Made by a program: the position numbers and the translations under genes. Below, piece after piece: positions 1 to 8,412 of a stretch of 64,000 bases of DNA. This DNA comes from Limnoglobus roseus (lineage in GTDB: Bacteria > Planctomycetota > Planctomycetia > Gemmatales > Gemmataceae). The stretch lies in NCBI RefSeq assembly GCF_008254045.1, contig NZ_CP042425.1, forward strand, positions 7,702,163 to 7,766,162, in the 5' to 3' direction. Position 1 is the stretch's first letter, and each line of letters begins with the position of its first letter. The notes beneath the pieces were generated by a model. That model was not told where the DNA came from. It worked only from the letters and a program-made list of their open reading frames with translations, and ran no database searches.

Positions 1-244
1 GCGTCAACCGCGTGCGGTGGTGGTCGTTGACCGAGGCGACTAAAACCTGCGTCTTGCCGGTCATGCGGCGGAAGGCCGAACTGTGAACAATCCGCTCGCG
101 GTCCCGCTGGAACGCCGACCGGAACGGGTGCAGCGGTTCCGCGTGTCTGCGACCGCGGCTCGCGCCGGACCGCATCGCGTACGGGGCGAGCCACTGGTCT
201 TCGAAAGCGTGCCAGTCGGCCAGCGAGCCGAGGGTGGGAGACAT
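1..244 (-). CDS. dgt: dGTPase-like HD-domain triphosphohydrolase, N-terminal part (cut by window edge)
   Basis: About 81 N-terminal residues are present, reading from an ATG at 244 down to the window edge. The stretch FQRDRERIVHSSAFRRM followed by GKTQV and HHRTRL matches the conserved N-terminal region of deoxyguanosinetriphosphate triphosphohydrolases, where the first metal-binding His follows immediately after RTRLT; that His lies just outside the window. These enzymes hydrolyse dGTP to deoxyguanosine and tripolyphosphate and help keep dNTP pools balanced. The HIT hydrolase gene ends 31 bases upstream on the same strand, so the two are probably cotranscribed. Family identity is fairly secure from the motif; completeness cannot be judged. 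Confidence 0.85.
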   Translation of the reverse strand, partial: MSPTLGSLADWHAFEDQWLAPYAMRSGASRGRRHAEPLHPFRSAFQRDRERIVHSSAFRRMTGKTQVLVASVNDHHRTRLT

Positions 245-275
245 CGTCGAATTCGCCTGTCGTCGGGGTGAGGTG

Positions 276-764
276 TCACAGTTCCCGTTTCAACACATCA
301 TACAGCGATTCGAGCGACTGGACGATGACCTTCGTGTCGGTCAGCACGGGCATAAAGTTCGTGTCGCCGTTCCAGCGGGGTACGATGTGCCAGTGCAGGT
401 GGCCGGGCAATCCCGCCCCGGCGACTTTGCCGAGATTCAGCCCGACGTTGAACCCATCCGGCTGAATGCACCGTTTCAGGGCAGCCATCAACCGCGCCAG
501 AAGTTGTTGGAGTTCCAGCGATTCCGCGTCGGTAAGGTCGTCTAATCCGCTTTTATGAGCGAGCGGGCATACCAGTAGGTGTCCATTGTTGTACGGGAAG
601 CGGTTCAACACCACGACGGCCCGTTCCGTGCGAAGAAGGATCAAATTCGCACGATCCTCGGTCTCGACCAAAGTGCGGCAGAGAAAGCAATCTTCGCCCT
701 CCGCCGGCTTAACTTTTGGCGTGGCCGCATACGCCAGCCGCCACGGTGCCCAGAGTTGATCCAC
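276..764 (-). CDS. HIT-family nucleotide hydrolase/phosphorylase (Ap4A phosphorylase-like)
   Basis: This is a 162-residue cytoplasmic protein with the histidine-triad motif HLHWHIVPRW (His122, 124, 126), where the middle histidine forms the nucleotidyl intermediate. A CFLC pair near residues 26-29 suggests the zinc site seen in many bacterial HIT proteins. The downstream GDTNFMPVL is typical of the actinobacterial-type Ap4A phosphorylase branch, so cleavage of Ap4A or other dinucleotides is likely; the exact substrate is inference. The frame stays open far upstream, but GTG at 764 is chosen because GAGGAAG sits 5 bases before it and the protein then begins MDQLWAPWR, as family members do. A longer form would overlap rpmF. 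Confidence 0.9.
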   Translation of the reverse strand: MDQLWAPWRLAYAATPKVKPAEGEDCFLCRTLVETEDRANLILLRTERAVVVLNRFPYNNGHLLVCPLAHKSGLDDLTDAESLELQQLLARLMAALKRCIQPDGFNVGLNLGKVAGAGLPGHLHWHIVPRWNGDTNFMPVLTDTKVIVQSLESLYDVLKREL

Positions 765-789
765 GGAAACTTCCTCAGTGTATGGGTCC

Positions 790-795
790 GTTATA
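790..795 (-). promoter_or_regulatory. Possible -10 element for the HIT gene
   Basis: TATAAC on the minus strand lies about 25 bases before the GTG at 764. No good -35 box is seen at 16-18 bases, so this is a weak call made mainly from position in a divergent intergenic region. Confidence 0.3.
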
Positions 796-805
796 TGGCT
801 GGCGG

Positions 806-833
806 TTGACAGTCCTTCACACGCTTCTAAGAT
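806..833 (+). promoter_or_regulatory. Sigma70-type promoter of the rpmF-plsX-fabD cluster
   Basis: A perfect TTGACA (806-811), a 16-base spacer and TAAGAT (828-833) lie about 40 bases before the rpmF start codon. Position and match quality both support a housekeeping promoter that starts the ribosomal protein and fatty-acid synthesis cluster. Confidence 0.7.
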
Positions 834-873
834 GACAGCCTTGTAGTTTTTGACCCGAACCCGAGACAGTCTC

Positions 874-1074
874 ATGGCAGTCCCCAAACGGCGGACGTCG
901 AAGTCCAAGCAAGGCATGCGGCGCAGCCACCACCATAAGAAGCCGGTGGGCGTCCAATACTGCCCGCAGTGCAACGAACCCGTTCTGCCGCACCGCGTCT
1001 GCGGTAACTGCGGCAATTACCAGGGCCGGACCGCCATCGTCGTCAAGGCCGAAGAAGCCGCCGAAGGAAGCTAA
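874..1074 (+). CDS. rpmF: 50S ribosomal protein L32
   Basis: The 66-residue product begins MAVPKRRTSKSK, the hallmark N-terminus of bacterial L32, and has two CxxC pairs (CPQC and CGNC) that form the zinc ribbon of the C+ form of the protein. It is a structural component of the large ribosomal subunit. ATG at 874 is chosen over an in-frame upstream codon because all L32 proteins start with this MAVPK segment. It lies 3 bases before plsX, the rpmF-plsX linkage found across bacteria that couples ribosome and lipid synthesis. Confidence 0.97.
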   Translation: MAVPKRRTSKSKQGMRRSHHHKKPVGVQYCPQCNEPVLPHRVCGNCGNYQGRTAIVVKAEEAAEGS

Positions 1075-1077
1075 GTC

Positions 1078-2088
1078 ATGCGGATCGCTCTGGATGCGAT
1101 GGGAGGCGATAACGGCCCCCCACCCAACATCGCCGGGGCGGTCCAAGCCCTTCAAGCCGCGTCCGACCTCACCGTCGTCCTCGTCGGTGACGAAACCACC
1201 CTCCGCGAACAACTCGCGTCGGCCGGCGACTACCCAACGGATCGCTTGGAAATCGTCCACGCCGCGCACAGCGTCGGCATGAACGAGAAGCCGGCCGAGG
1301 CGATGCGGGCGAAGCCGGACAACTCCATCGCCAAGTGCTGGGGTTTGCTCGCCGCCAAGAAGGTCGATGGCCTCGTTTCCGCTGGAAATACCGGGGCGGT
1401 CGTCGCGGGCGGGCTGTTCCTCCGTAAATTCCTGAAATGCGTCCACCGACCAGGGATTGCGACCGTGATGCCGACGGCGAAGGGCCGTTGCGTCATCATG
1501 GACGTCGGCGCGAACGTCTTCCCGAAGGCCCGCCACCTGCTCGAATACGGGGCGATGGGTAGCGTCTTCGCGAAGCACATGCTCGGCGTCGAACGGCCGA
1601 CCATCGGCCTGATGAACGTCGGCGAGGAAGAGGGCAAGGGCCACGACCTCGTGCAAGACACCTACAACCTCTTCCGCACCAGCAGCCTGAAAGACCGTTT
1701 CGTCGGCAACATCGAAGGCCGCGACATTCACTCCGGCAAGGTCGATGTTGTCGTCACCGACGGCTTCGTCGGCAACGTGATTATCAAGCTCTCGCAAGGC
1801 TTGTTCGAGTTCGTGATGGGCATGGTCGGACAAGAGGTGATCGGCCAACTGTCGGCCGAGAAAGACCTGGCGAAGAAGGCCCTTCACGGCCTCGTGCAGA
1901 AGTACCATTACAGTGCGTTCGGCGGTGCCCCGCTGCTCGGCGTCGATGGCGTTTGCATTATCTGCCACGGCTCGTCGAAAGACCGGGCCATCGCCAACGC
2001 GATCGGCGTCGCGGCCCAGGACGTGCGAGTCAAACTGAACGAGAAGATCGTCGCGGAACTGGAAACCCTCCCGACGACCTCCGACTGA
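1078..2088 (+). CDS. plsX: Phosphate acyltransferase PlsX
   Basis: PlsX makes acyl-phosphate from acyl-ACP and phosphate, the first step of the PlsX/PlsY route to phosphatidic acid; it is a peripheral membrane enzyme. The 336-residue protein has the expected length, starts MRIALDAMGGDNGP (the invariant N-terminal motif), and carries SAGNTGA near residue 102 and a DVGAN stretch typical of the family. The start codon follows the rpmF stop by 3 bases and the ribosome site AAGGAA lies inside the end of rpmF, so translation is coupled. fabD follows after 17 bases. Confidence 0.97.
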   Translation: MRIALDAMGGDNGPPPNIAGAVQALQAASDLTVVLVGDETTLREQLASAGDYPTDRLEIVHAAHSVGMNEKPAEAMRAKPDNSIAKCWGLLAAKKVDGLVSAGNTGAVVAGGLFLRKFLKCVHRPGIATVMPTAKGRCVIMDVGANVFPKARHLLEYGAMGSVFAKHMLGVERPTIGLMNVGEEEGKGHDLVQDTYNLFRTSSLKDRFVGNIEGRDIHSGKVDVVVTDGFVGNVIIKLSQGLFEFVMGMVGQEVIGQLSAEKDLAKKALHGLVQKYHYSAFGGAPLLGVDGVCIICHGSSKDRAIANAIGVAAQDVRVKLNEKIVAELETLPTTSD

Positions 2089-2105
2089 TTCCGGCGGAAC
2101 CTGTC

Positions 2106-3011
2106 ATGTCACGGCTCGCGTTCCTTTTCCCCGGTCAGGGTGCCCAACACGTTGGCATGGCCGGCCCGCTGTGCGACTCGTCGCCATCGGCCAAGGCGCT
2201 CTTCGACGAAGCTGCCGGCATTCTCGGCTACGATCTCCTGCACGTCTGCGTTCAGGGCCCCGTTGAGCGGTTGAACGCCACCGACGTGAGCCAACCGGCG
2301 ATCTTCGTCGCCAGCCTCGCCGCCCTCGAACAATTAAAGGCGACCACGCCTGCCCTCGTCAACGATGTCGTCGCCACCGCCGGCTTGAGCCTGGGCGAGT
2401 ACACCTCCCTCGTGTTCGCCGGGGCGATGTCCTTCGCGGACGGGTTGAAGGTCGTGAAAGCCCGCGGCGAGGCGATGCAAGCCGCAGCCGAGGCGACCCC
2501 GAGCGGCATGGCGAGCATCATCGGCCTGGAAGCGGCAGAAGTCGAATCGCTGGCGGCCGAAGCCCGGCCGAAGGGATTGATCGAAGTCGCGAACCTACTC
2601 TGTCCTGGCAACACAGTGGTTTCCGGTACGGCAGTCGCCATCGACGAAGTCTGCCGCATTGCCGAAACGCGAAACCTGCGAGCCATCCGGTTGGCCGTCG
2701 CCGGGGCCTTCCACACCGAACTCATGAAGCCGGCCGACCAGAAGTTGGCCGCCGTGCTGGACGCGGTGCAAATTCAGCCGCCGCGCATCCCGGTTTGGTC
2801 GAACGTGGACGCGAAACCGCACACCGACCCGGCCGAGATTCGCGGCCTGTTGGTGCGGCAAGTCCTCGCGCCGGTGCGGTGGGAGGAAACCATCCGCGGC
2901 CTGTTGGCCGAGGGCGTGGAGAAGTTTTACGAGATCGGCCCGGGCCGCGTGTTGGCCGGGTTAATCAAGCGGGTCAGCCGGAAAATGGAGATCGTCAACG
3001 TAACCGCGTGA
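2106..3011 (+). CDS. fabD: Malonyl-CoA:ACP transacylase FabD
   Basis: FabD loads malonyl groups onto acyl carrier protein for fatty-acid elongation. The 301-residue protein shows the FPGQGAQ motif at residues 8-14, the nucleophile elbow GLSLGEY with Ser95, and the catalytic His203 in GAFHTELM. ATG at 2106 is chosen because homologues begin a few residues before FPGQGAQ; the frame is open upstream into plsX but that segment resembles no FabD. It sits between plsX and acpP in a standard type II fatty-acid synthesis cluster. Confidence 0.97.
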   Translation: MSRLAFLFPGQGAQHVGMAGPLCDSSPSAKALFDEAAGILGYDLLHVCVQGPVERLNATDVSQPAIFVASLAALEQLKATTPALVNDVVATAGLSLGEYTSLVFAGAMSFADGLKVVKARGEAMQAAAEATPSGMASIIGLEAAEVESLAAEARPKGLIEVANLLCPGNTVVSGTAVAIDEVCRIAETRNLRAIRLAVAGAFHTELMKPADQKLAAVLDAVQIQPPRIPVWSNVDAKPHTDPAEIRGLLVRQVLAPVRWEETIRGLLAEGVEKFYEIGPGRVLAGLIKRVSRKMEIVNVTA

Positions 3012-3190
3012 CGGCCCTTTTCTTTTCGGCCCAGCCTTCGTAAATTCTAACCCACGGACTGCCTGCCAGCCCCGCACCCACGGCCGCCGAATAAGGGACG
3101 TTCAGCGGCGAAGAAATACCGACCGACCCGTGGCGGAACCGACCGACGACCGGCCGGACCGAGACTCCCGCCGCCCTGGAGGATTGAAGC

Positions 3191-3463
3191 GTGTCCGACG
3201 AGCAAATTCGCCAAAAAGTGATCGACATCGTTTGCGAACACTTGGCCGTTAACAAGGACCAGGTGACCGACAAAACGAGTTTCATCGAGGACATCGGGGC
3301 CGACTCGCTCGACATCGTCGAGTTGGTGATGGAACTCGAAGAAGAGTTCGACATTCAAATCCCCGACGATCAAGCCGAAAAGATCAAGACCGTCGGCGAG
3401 GCGGTGGAACACATCAAGGTCGCCGTCAAGAACAAGGACAAGGACGGCGGCGCCAAGGCGTAA
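3191..3463 (+). CDS. acpP: Acyl carrier protein
   Basis: This 90-residue acidic protein contains GADSLD with Ser39, the site of 4'-phosphopantetheine attachment, in the normal four-helix ACP sequence. It carries acyl intermediates between FabD, FabF and the other fatty-acid enzymes. The start is GTG at 3191, preceded at 8 bases by GGAGG. A lysine-rich tail after residue 77 makes it slightly longer than the E. coli protein. A 179-base gap separates it from fabD with no strong promoter seen, and a terminator-like hairpin lies directly downstream. Confidence 0.97.
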   Translation: MSDEQIRQKVIDIVCEHLAVNKDQVTDKTSFIEDIGADSLDIVELVMELEEEFDIQIPDDQAEKIKTVGEAVEHIKVAVKNKDKDGGAKA

Positions 3464-3523
3464 GCCGACCGGCCGACCATTCGCGGAACCCCCTTTCCGC
3501 GGCCGGTCGGCCGTTCTCTTTTT
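3464..3523 (+). terminator. Terminator or attenuator between acpP and fabF
   Basis: The inverted repeat pairs GCCGACCGGCC with GGCCGGTCGGC, with a second inner stem CGCGGAA/TTCCGCG, and is followed by the T-rich run TTCTCTTTTT. It starts directly after the acpP stop codon, so a fraction of transcripts probably ends here, giving more ACP than FabF message. Confidence 0.7.
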
Positions 3524-3538
3524 ATCGTGGGAGTAGGA

Positions 3539-4777
3539 ATGACCCGCCGTCGCGTCGTGGTCACCGGCATCGGCACCGTCAACCCGCTGGCGAACTCGGT
3601 CCCCGACACCTGGCGGGACCTCTTGGCCGGTAAGAGTGGCATCGCGCCGCTAACCCTGTTTGATGTGTCGAAGTACAAGGTCCGGTTTGGCGGCGAGGTC
3701 AAGAACTTCAAGCCCGAGCCGATCATCGACCACAAGTCCGTCCGGCGGATGGACCGGTTCACGCAGTTCGCGCTGTACGCCTCCCACGAGGCCGTCACTG
3801 ACAGCGGCATCGACTTCGCCAAGTACGACCCGTTCCGCCTCGGCTGCATCATCGGTAGCGGCGTCGGCGGGTTGGCCGAGTTCGAGGACGGCCACGGCAC
3901 CCTTCTCAGCAAGGGGCCAGACCGCATGTCGCCGTTCGTCATCCCGAAGATGATCCCGAACGCGGCCAGCGGCAACATCAGCATCCGCTACGGCCTCCGC
4001 GGGCCAAACACCACCGTCAGCACAGCCTGCTCCTCCGCCGCCCACGCGATGGGCGATTCGATGCGGCAAATCCAGTACGGCTTCGCCGACGTGATCGTGT
4101 CCGGCGGTGCGGAAGCCGCCATCACACCGACCGGCCTCGGCGGGTTCATTGCCGCCCGCGCCTTGTCGCACCGCAACGACGACCCCGCCCACGCTAGCCG
4201 CCCGTTCGAGAAGGACCGCGACGGCTTCGTCCTCAGCGAAGGGGCCGGGATTCTCGTCCTCGAAGAGTACGAACACGCGAAGAAGCGTGGCGCGAAGGTG
4301 TACTGCGAACTGCTCGGCTGCGGCAACACCGCCGACGCCTACCACATCACCGCCCCGCACGAGGACGGCATCGGTGCGGCCGAAGCGATGCGGGCCGCCT
4401 GCCGCGAGGCGGGTTGGAATCTGAACGAAGTGCAGTACCTCAACGCCCACGGCACCAGCACCGGCCTCGGCGACGTGGCCGAGACGAAGGCGATGAAGCA
4501 AGTCTTCGGCGACCACGCGAAGAAGCTAATGGTGTCCAGCACCAAGAGCATGATCGGCCACCTGCTCGGAGCCAGCGGCGGTGTGGAAGCAGTGGCCTGT
4601 GCCCTGATGATGAAGCACGGCGTCATCCACCCGACGATCAACCACACCACGCCGGACCCCGAGTGCGACCTCGACTACGTGCCGAACACGCCGCGAGAAG
4701 CCCGCGTGACGAAGGTGCTGTCGAACAGCTTCGGCTTCGGTGGCCACAACTGCTCGCTGGCGCTGGGCACAGTCTAA
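3539..4777 (+). CDS. fabF: 3-oxoacyl-ACP synthase II FabF
   Basis: FabF condenses malonyl-ACP with acyl-ACP in fatty-acid elongation. The 412-residue protein matches the usual length and has the Cys-His-His triad: Cys164 in STACSSA, His304 in NAHGTSTG and His341 in MIGHLLGA, with Lys336. ATG at 3539 is preferred over an in-frame GTG at 3527 because GGGAG lies 5 bases before it and it gives the typical TRRRVVVTG N-terminus. It is the last gene of the fatty-acid cluster. Confidence 0.97.
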   Translation: MTRRRVVVTGIGTVNPLANSVPDTWRDLLAGKSGIAPLTLFDVSKYKVRFGGEVKNFKPEPIIDHKSVRRMDRFTQFALYASHEAVTDSGIDFAKYDPFRLGCIIGSGVGGLAEFEDGHGTLLSKGPDRMSPFVIPKMIPNAASGNISIRYGLRGPNTTVSTACSSAAHAMGDSMRQIQYGFADVIVSGGAEAAITPTGLGGFIAARALSHRNDDPAHASRPFEKDRDGFVLSEGAGILVLEEYEHAKKRGAKVYCELLGCGNTADAYHITAPHEDGIGAAEAMRAACREAGWNLNEVQYLNAHGTSTGLGDVAETKAMKQVFGDHAKKLMVSSTKSMIGHLLGASGGVEAVACALMMKHGVIHPTINHTTPDPECDLDYVPNTPREARVTKVLSNSFGFGGHNCSLALGTV

Positions 4778-4789
4778 CGCAGGGCAAAT

Positions 4790-4835
4790 CTTGTAGGTCG
4801 GTTCAAGGGGCTTTGCGACGAGCCCGACCTACAAG
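4790..4835. repeat. 12-bp perfect inverted repeat downstream of fabF
   Basis: CTTGTAGGTCGG at 4790-4801 is mirrored exactly by CCGACCTACAAG at 4824-4835, with a 22-base loop. It lies between the convergent fabF and a minus-strand small membrane-protein gene. It could be a bidirectional terminator, but the ends resemble the short palindromic elements scattered in many large genomes. Confidence 0.7.
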
Positions 4836-4878
4836 AACAGCAATGATCGTTCCCGACGAGTCTTTCCGATCCTTGCCC

Positions 4879-5415
4879 CTAACAACTCTCTAACTCGACG
4901 AATGTGGTTTCAGGCCGCACCTGCTCTAACGGCAATCCCAACGCCTCGGCGACAATCAGTCGCACCTTCAGTGTCACGTCGCCGTGCGACCAACTGTACC
5001 CACTGCTGACGTGTTCCCGAAACCGCGTGCCGTACATCGTCAGTTCACCGACGGTGCGGACGAACGGCGGCAAGATCGTGGCCCAAGGACGACTCGCTCT
5101 GAAAGTCACATACCAGACGGGAATAACCACGAGAGCAGCCGGCCACCACCGGCCTACTGCCAGACCAATGCCAGCGATTACCGTGATAGCCAAGAGTGAA
5201 CATACGCAGCGGGCGGTCGTCGATAGTTCGAGAAGTGGAACGCGCAGCCCAGCGGCTCGCAACGCCGCCCACACTGACCGTCGGCGGGATGGCGGTATCA
5301 GGGCGTCAAGCCGAACAGCCGGGGTTATGCGGCCGCGGGGCAATCCCGCCGATGCACACAGAGTTGTGCGATAGCGGCCAAACATGCGGATGACGGGGTT
5401 GTAATATTCTGACAT
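4879..5415 (-). CDS. Small membrane protein with an ACP-like C-terminal segment
   Basis: I do not recognise a full-length family for this 178-residue protein. A basic N-terminal half is followed by two hydrophobic helices around residues 70-105. The last 30 or so residues, including IVAEALGLPLEQVRPETTF, look like helix 1 and the following loop of an acyl carrier protein, but the protein stops at VELESC, just where the phosphopantetheine motif DSL should follow. ATG at 5415 has GAGG at 7 bases. It converges on fabF. It may be a genuine ACP-derived regulatory tail or a truncated gene; function unknown. Confidence 0.6.
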   Translation of the reverse strand: MSEYYNPVIRMFGRYRTTLCASAGLPRGRITPAVRLDALIPPSRRRSVWAALRAAGLRVPLLELSTTARCVCSLLAITVIAGIGLAVGRWWPAALVVIPVWYVTFRASRPWATILPPFVRTVGELTMYGTRFREHVSSGYSWSHGDVTLKVRLIVAEALGLPLEQVRPETTFVELESC

Positions 5416-5475
5416 CGCTCGTCCTCGTTGCCTCAGATTCCTTACCGACGAGTCGATACGACCACTTCGACGATC

Positions 5476-7080
5476 TTACTCTTTCGCCGCCTTCGCCTCG
5501 TCCACCGAAATCAGTCCGTCCCCATCAGCGTCGAGTTTGTTGAACAACTCCAACGGCCCCAGGAACTCTTTCCGCGACACGTCGCCGTCGCCGTTGCGGT
5601 CCATCTTCACGAACCACGCGAGGGCGGAAGCCGACGCGGCCGGCCGCGAGGCGGGCATCTGGGGGCTGACGGCGAAGTCGGCCACGTCCCGCGGCGAGAC
5701 AGACATGCCCAACGGGCGGATGCCGTTTACGACGGGACGGATCGGGAACGACCGGGGAACCTGATTTTTCGTCAGGCTGCCGTCTGTTGTGAGGAAGTCC
5801 TTCAGCACCGTCGGCATCGCCGCGAGTTCGCGTTGTGAAAGCTGGCCGTCACCGTTGGAGTCGATCAGTTCGAACAACCCGCGGCCCTGATCGACGACCG
5901 AGATGTCGGCCCGGCAGACCGCGAGCGGTGCGAAGGCGTCCAACGCGGCCGTCAGTTCCTTCTCATCGAGTTTCTCGTCCCCGTTGCGGTCTAGCACCCC
6001 GAACGCGGCGGTCAGGGCCGACTGGTCCTTGAGTTTCGCCTTCTCGACGACACCGTCTTTGGCGGCCGTCTTGAAGGCGAGCCGCAGTTGCGAGGTTGTT
6101 ACCGTCCACTCGGCCACCGACGAGTTGGAGGGGGCGGCGACCTCGAACCGCGACCCGGCCGCTGTCGCGACGCCGAGCGGCGTGACGGTCGACTTCGCCG
6201 CGTCGGATTGAAGGGCAAGGTTCACCATTAACAGGGGTGGCTGTTTCAGCCAGCCGAGCAGTTCGTCGGTGTCGAGTTGCCCGTTGCCGTCGCGGTCGAA
6301 CGCGGCGAACACTTTCTCGGTCATCCCCATCTCGCCACGGCCGAGCGTGGTCGCCTTCGCCTTGCCCCGCGCGGCGAGCAGTTGCTTCACCGCCTTCAAC
6401 GGTTGGGCACTGAGCGAGAGCAGGTCGTTCGGGTTAGACGGCGCGGGGTCTTGCGGCCGCGTGCGTGGTGCGAGGGCCGTTTGTCGGCCGGTGGCTCGTG
6501 TCAGGAGTTCCGCGGCCGTTAGCCACTCGTCCTCGTTCACGTCGAGGAATTCGAGGCGTTCGCGGGCCGCCAGGAGTTCACTTCGCGACAGTTTGCCGTC
6601 ACCGTCCGCGTCGAGGTGGCGGAAGAGGGCGTTCGTCAGCGCGGCCGAGTTGTCAGGGGCGGCCAAGAACTGCACGTTGACCGAGCCGAAGCCCGCGGCC
6701 TTTAAGGCTTCGACGAACACCGCCTTGTCCACCTTCTCGACGCCCTTCTCGAAGGTCAGGCGGCCGGACAAGTCGGACGGACTGACCTCGCCGGTCAGAT
6801 CGACGATCGAGCGGGGCCGACGTCCGGAGCGACCACCGAGGAACGCCCGCTCGGCCTCGTCAAGTTGCCCGTCGTTGTTGCGGTCGAGGAAGGCGAACAA
6901 CCCGTCGACCGCCTTCGTCCAAGTCTCCTCAATCGGCTTGCCGTCGAGGATGACGTTGAACTGCACGATGCCGGGCGAGCCAGGGGTGAAGTACGCCACC
7001 GGAACGCCAGTCGAATCGGCGGCCGAAGCCGGCAGCCCGATGAGTACCGCGGCCGCGGCGGCCTTCAGGAAGCGGATCAT
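5476..7080 (-). CDS. Exported EF-hand repeat protein
   Basis: This 534-residue protein starts with a signal peptide (basic MIRFLK, a hydrophobic stretch, then ASA) and contains eight EF-hand calcium loops of the DxDxDG type, for example DRNNDGQLDEAE, DADGDGKLSRSE, DRDGNGQLDTDE, DSNGDGQLSQRE and DADGDGLISVDE; one loop (DVNEDEWLTAAE) is less canonical. It probably binds calcium outside the cytoplasm. ATG at 7080 overlaps the stop of the DUF1501 gene by ATGA, showing translational coupling, and it is the last gene of the blaI-to-EF-hand operon. No enzymatic motif is seen. Confidence 0.9.
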   Translation of the reverse strand: MIRFLKAAAAAVLIGLPASAADSTGVPVAYFTPGSPGIVQFNVILDGKPIEETWTKAVDGLFAFLDRNNDGQLDEAERAFLGGRSGRRPRSIVDLTGEVSPSDLSGRLTFEKGVEKVDKAVFVEALKAAGFGSVNVQFLAAPDNSAALTNALFRHLDADGDGKLSRSELLAARERLEFLDVNEDEWLTAAELLTRATGRQTALAPRTRPQDPAPSNPNDLLSLSAQPLKAVKQLLAARGKAKATTLGRGEMGMTEKVFAAFDRDGNGQLDTDELLGWLKQPPLLMVNLALQSDAAKSTVTPLGVATAAGSRFEVAAPSNSSVAEWTVTTSQLRLAFKTAAKDGVVEKAKLKDQSALTAAFGVLDRNGDEKLDEKELTAALDAFAPLAVCRADISVVDQGRGLFELIDSNGDGQLSQRELAAMPTVLKDFLTTDGSLTKNQVPRSFPIRPVVNGIRPLGMSVSPRDVADFAVSPQMPASRPAASASALAWFVKMDRNGDGDVSRKEFLGPLELFNKLDADGDGLISVDEAKAAKE

Positions 7081-8399
7081 GCCAGGGCCTCGGTGACGGG
7101 TTGGGCGGCCTGATCGACGATGCGAATCGGGCGGCCGACGTTCGACATGTTCTGCTTCTTGTAGTCGATGCCGAGCGCGCCGCACACGGTCGCGAGTAGG
7201 TCTGGCACGCTCGTCGGCCGATCTTCGACCTTCGTGCCCGCCGCATTCGTCTTGCCGACGGCCTGACCGCCCTTGACGCCGCCGCCGGCGACGACGGCCG
7301 ACCACGCATCGGGGAAGTGATCGCGGCCCTTCTGGGCGTTGATCTTCGGCGTGCGGCCGAACTCGCCCATCCAGACGATCGTGGTCGAATCGAGCAAGCC
7401 GCGATCCTTCAAGTCGGCCATCAGCGTGGACCACGCCGGGTCGAGGACGCCGCAGAGGTTCTTCACGGCGTCGAAGTTCTGGGCGTGCGTGTCCCAGCCG
7501 TCGAGCGTCACTTCCACGAACGGCACGCCGCGTTCGACCAATCGGCGGGCGAGCAGGCAGCCCTGGCCGAAGAGGTTGCGTCCGTAACGGTCGCGGAGTT
7601 CGGCCTTCTCGTCCTTCAGGTCGAACGCCTTCGCCGTCTCCGGCTTCATCAGCCGCACGGCCGCCTCGTAGGCGTTCTTGTGGCTGTCAGCCGCGAGGCC
7701 GGGGCGGGAGTCAACAAAGCCCGCCTCCAGGTCGCGCATGAGCGACAGTCGATCGTCAGCCTGTGAACCGCTGACGCCGCCGTACCGCCCGAGGTTCTGC
7801 ACCTTCAACTGTTCGTCGGAGGTGTCCACTCCGCCCCCTGCCCCGACGCGCGCGGCCTGCCCGTCGGCGACGATCAGCGGCGAGAACTGCGGGCCGAGGA
7901 AGCCCGGACCGAAGGCGTTCTGGGCGAACGCCCGTTGCGGGGCGATGCTCACGAACGGCGGCAAATCCACGCCGTCCCGCTTCAGTTCCTTCGCCACGAG
8001 TGCGCCGACAGCAGGGAAGTCAATCGCCCCCTGCGGCAACGTCCCGGTGCGAAGGAGGTACGTCGCCCGCCCGTGGTCGCCCTCCTTCGTGCTCATGCCG
8101 CGGAGGACGGCCATATTCTTCGCTTGGGCCGCCAGCTTCGGCAGGTGTTCACCGAACTTCAGCCCAGGGGCGGCGGTTTCAATCTCCTTGTACGGGCCGC
8201 CGTTCGCGTGGCCGGGCTTCAAGTCCCATAGGTCGATGGTGGCCGGGCCGCCGGACATCCACAGGAGGATGCACGACCGCTTGCGGTCGGGGTTGGTCCC
8301 GGCGGCACGGGCGAGGTTGCCGAGCCAGCCGGAGACGGAAACCGTCGTCGCGAGCTTGATCGCGTCGCGGCGGGAGAAGTGTGCGTCAAATCGCGACAT
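7077..8399 (-). CDS. DUF1501 protein with twin-arginine signal
   Basis: The 440-residue product has a twin-arginine-like leader (FSRRDAIKLA followed by a hydrophobic segment), so it is probably exported folded. ILLWMSGGPATIDLWDLKPG is typical of DUF1501, which is related in fold to alkaline phosphatase and sulfatase enzymes; MGEFGRTPKIN and GRDHFPDAW later in the protein are also hallmarks. Biochemical function is not established. GGAGG lies 7 bases before the ATG at 8399. DUF1501 genes are commonly paired with DUF1549/DUF1553 genes in planctomycetes, as here. Confidence 0.93.
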   Translation of the reverse strand: MSRFDAHFSRRDAIKLATTVSVSGWLGNLARAAGTNPDRKRSCILLWMSGGPATIDLWDLKPGHANGGPYKEIETAAPGLKFGEHLPKLAAQAKNMAVLRGMSTKEGDHGRATYLLRTGTLPQGAIDFPAVGALVAKELKRDGVDLPPFVSIAPQRAFAQNAFGPGFLGPQFSPLIVADGQAARVGAGGGVDTSDEQLKVQNLGRYGGVSGSQADDRLSLMRDLEAGFVDSRPGLAADSHKNAYEAAVRLMKPETAKAFDLKDEKAELRDRYGRNLFGQGCLLARRLVERGVPFVEVTLDGWDTHAQNFDAVKNLCGVLDPAWSTLMADLKDRGLLDSTTIVWMGEFGRTPKINAQKGRDHFPDAWSAVVAGGGVKGGQAVGKTNAAGTKVEDRPTSVPDLLATVCGALGIDYKKQNMSNVGRPIRIVDQAAQPVTEALA

Positions 8400-8412
8400 C
8401 GGAGAGCCTCCG

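Noticed and set aside
817-1968. A 383-codon minus-strand open frame opposite plsX
   Set aside because: plsX is certain from its motifs and length; the antisense product is Asp/His/Arg-rich with no family resemblance.
3012-3190. Possible separate promoter for acpP in the gap after fabD
   Set aside because: Only poor -35/-10 matches were found; the GGAGG ribosome site is clear but the promoter is not supportable.
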